Origin: Bacillota bacterium
GTDB lineage: Bacteria > Bacillota > Limnochordia > Darwinibacteriales > Darwinibacteriaceae
Assembly: GCA_012799115.1 (NCBI GenBank)
Contig: JAAZLY010000222.1
Location: 1 to 6,319, forward strand
Length of the DNA: 6,319 nucleotides
Direction: 5' to 3'
Part shown: one piece after another, positions 4,836 to 6,319 of the stretch
Layout: each line of letters begins with the position of its first letter
Numbering within the stretch: position 1 is the first letter of the stretch
The notes under the pieces: generated by a model
Databases searched by the model: none
What the model was told of the DNA's origin: nothing
What the model saw: the letters and a program-made list of their open reading frames with translations, nothing else
Program-made: the position numbers and the translations under genes

Positions 4836-6319
4836 ATGAAACTGGTAAAGATGACGATTGGTAAGAAATTGGGAATAGGTTTCTTGCTCCTAATTCTCTT
4901 AATGGCATTTGTAAGTGGCGTAACGACAACCGGAATGGTTGCTGTCCGGAACCAATGGGACTTGGTTGGACAGATTGAAGAGATGGGAACTTCTCTGACA
5001 CAACGGGAGGCAGAGCACCTACAGTGGGCTATGACCCTCCAGGAGTACCTGATTTCCGGAGCTACCCAATCGATCAGCTTGGAAATGGATCCTACCCAGT
5101 GTAATCTGGGCAAATGGTTGTCTAGTGAAGAGATCGATGAACTCATAGAGCGTTATCCTTCCTTTGAGCAAGAGTTAAGTCGGCTCTACGGGCCACACGA
5201 AGACCTTCATGCTTCGGCCGAAATCATTAACGACTTGCTACAACGTGGTGATCGCGCTGGAGCAGAAGTAATGTACTACGAGCAGACTGTTCCTAGTCTG
5301 ACGCAGACGAGGGGCATTTTGGCTGGGATTCGCAGTGAACTTCAGGTGGAGGTCGAGCGGATTCGGCTCGAGACAAACCAGCTTATTAGCAGAGTGATCA
5401 CCCTATCACTTATCATCCTTGGAGTGGCAATTTTGCTAGGTGTTCTAATTGCGGGTGTTGTAACTCGGAGTATAACGAAACCCTTAGGTATCTTGAAGGC
5501 AGCAGCTCATAAGATTGGTGATGGTGACCTAGGAGTGAAATGGGTGATTCGTTCCCGGGATGAAATTGGCGATCTATCGGTATCCTTAGGACATATGGTC
5601 GACAACTTACGCAGACTCATCCAAGGAATTCAAGATACGAGCGAGAGCGTTAACGATCTATCACAGGAACTAGCCTCCATGGCTGAGGAAACCAGTGCTT
5701 CCATTACAGAAGTCGCAAGTACATCCAATGAGTTTTCGAGCACCTCTGTGACCATGGCCGAGAACTCTGAACTGATGCGTGTGAATACGAGCCATGCAGT
5801 CTCCGAGCTTGAACGGGGCTTGGATATGTTGGGGGTGGCCGTGAAGGATGTGGCCAGTGCCAGGGGCGATGTGCAGAACCTGACGAGGGCAGTAGACGGC
5901 TTAGCTGAACAATCCAAACAAATTGGTGTCATTGTTGATTTGATTACCGAGATTAGCGATCAGACAAATCTCTTGGCACTGAATGCTGCCATCGAGGCAG
6001 CTCGAGCAGGCGAAAGTGGGCGCGGCTTCGCGGTGGTAGCTGATGAAGTCCGTAGGCTAGCCGAGCAATCGCTTCAGGCCTCGGGAGACATTGGAGAGTT
6101 GGTTCGCCACATTCTGCAAGGTACGAACGAGACCCTAGAGCGTATGAGTCAGGCGGACCGTAGTGTCGAGAAGGTTGATCAGCAAATTGACTTGACAGGA
6201 AATACCTTTGTGGCAATTAGCGGGGTCTTTAAAGAGGTTTCAGATCAGGTTATAGCCATCGCCAAAGCTGCAGATGATGTTGGTAAGGGAAGCGAGCAAA
6301 TTGCCGCGACAACGGAAGA
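4836..6319 (+). CDS. Methyl-accepting chemotaxis protein with extracytoplasmic CZB-like zinc-binding sensor (3' end outside window)
   Basis: The window holds 494 codons of an open frame that runs off the right edge. TM1 is at about 9-31 and TM2 at about 185-209, so the ligand-binding region (32-184) faces outside. It carries the CZB pattern: H61-x-x-W64, then C89-N-L-G-K-W94, then H121-E-D-L-H125, with spacings of 24 residues between W64 and C89 and 26 between W94 and H121, as in the chemoreceptor zinc-binding family. The predicted zinc ligands are therefore H61, C89, H121 and H125. A HAMP domain (about 210-263, with P216 and DEIGDL at 242-247) leads into the long cytoplasmic coiled coil. The kinase-control tip contains the almost invariant DQTNLLALNAAIEAARAGE (375-393) and GRGFAVVADEVRRLAEQ (395-411), which bind CheA and CheW. 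The descending methylation helix is cut at EQIAATTE; roughly 50-60 residues are probably missing, judged against E. coli Tsr. Whether a CheR-tethering pentapeptide exists cannot be seen. Zinc, oxidant or another stimulus is inferred from the family, not shown. Confidence 0.92.
   Translation, partial: MKLVKMTIGKKLGIGFLLLILLMAFVSGVTTTGMVAVRNQWDLVGQIEEMGTSLTQREAEHLQWAMTLQEYLISGATQSISLEMDPTQCNLGKWLSSEEIDELIERYPSFEQELSRLYGPHEDLHASAEIINDLLQRGDRAGAEVMYYEQTVPSLTQTRGILAGIRSELQVEVERIRLETNQLISRVITLSLIILGVAILLGVLIAGVVTRSITKPLGILKAAAHKIGDGDLGVKWVIRSRDEIGDLSVSLGHMVDNLRRLIQGIQDTSESVNDLSQELASMAEETSASITEVASTSNEFSSTSVTMAENSELMRVNTSHAVSELERGLDMLGVAVKDVASARGDVQNLTRAVDGLAEQSKQIGVIVDLITEISDQTNLLALNAAIEAARAGESGRGFAVVADEVRRLAEQSLQASGDIGELVRHILQGTNETLERMSQADRSVEKVDQQIDLTGNTFVAISGVFKEVSDQVIAIAKAADDVGKGSEQIAATTE

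Noticed and set aside
4777..5146. Two minus-strand open frames over the start of the chemoreceptor gene
   Set aside because: They are antisense to a well-supported chemoreceptor N terminus, have no recognisable domain and have serine- and proline-rich shadow composition.
5630..6216. Minus-strand open frames of 100 and 87 codons inside the chemoreceptor
   Set aside because: They lie opposite the highly conserved signalling helices; their composition is the expected antisense reading of such codons.

Overview
This looks like an ordinary chromosomal stretch from a motile, sugar-importing bacterium of moderate GC content. Strong purine-rich ribosome binding sites with about 7-nt spacing, a U-tailed intrinsic terminator, a MalG-type sugar ABC permease and a DUF2207 protein suggest the Bacillota (Firmicutes) or a close relative. 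That assignment is an inference from style; no rRNA or other marker gene is present. No tRNA, rRNA, CRISPR array, insertion sequence or phage gene was found.

Layout. (1) The left edge holds the last ~103 codons of a carbohydrate ABC transporter permease (1-314, +), closed by an intrinsic terminator (320-366). (2) After a ~130-bp leader comes a 609-residue secreted/membrane DUF2207 protein with a glycine-rich tail (501-2330, +). (3) Converging on it, and overlapping it by 4 bp, is a 752-residue membrane c-di-GMP phosphodiesterase (2327-4585, -): an extracytoplasmic double-Cache-like sensor, a degenerate GGDEF domain and an intact EAL domain. (4) A 250-bp divergent control region (4586-4835) carries a plausible sigma-A promoter for each side and two inverted-repeat elements. 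(5) The right edge holds a methyl-accepting chemotaxis protein (4836 to past the end, +). Its extracytoplasmic sensor contains the residue pattern of a zinc-binding CZB domain (H61, C89, H121, H125).

How the genes may work together. The phosphodiesterase and the chemoreceptor are transcribed back to back from promoters whose -35 boxes are 58 bp apart, so they could share a regulator. Both are two-pass membrane sensors: one would lower c-di-GMP (favouring motility), the other would steer the flagellar motor through CheA. The permease belongs to a separate sugar-uptake operon upstream, and the DUF2207 gene has no visible functional link to its neighbours.

I see no clear new multi-gene system. 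The most noteworthy items are the CZB-type chemoreceptor paired with a c-di-GMP phosphodiesterase, and the symmetric dyad between their promoters.
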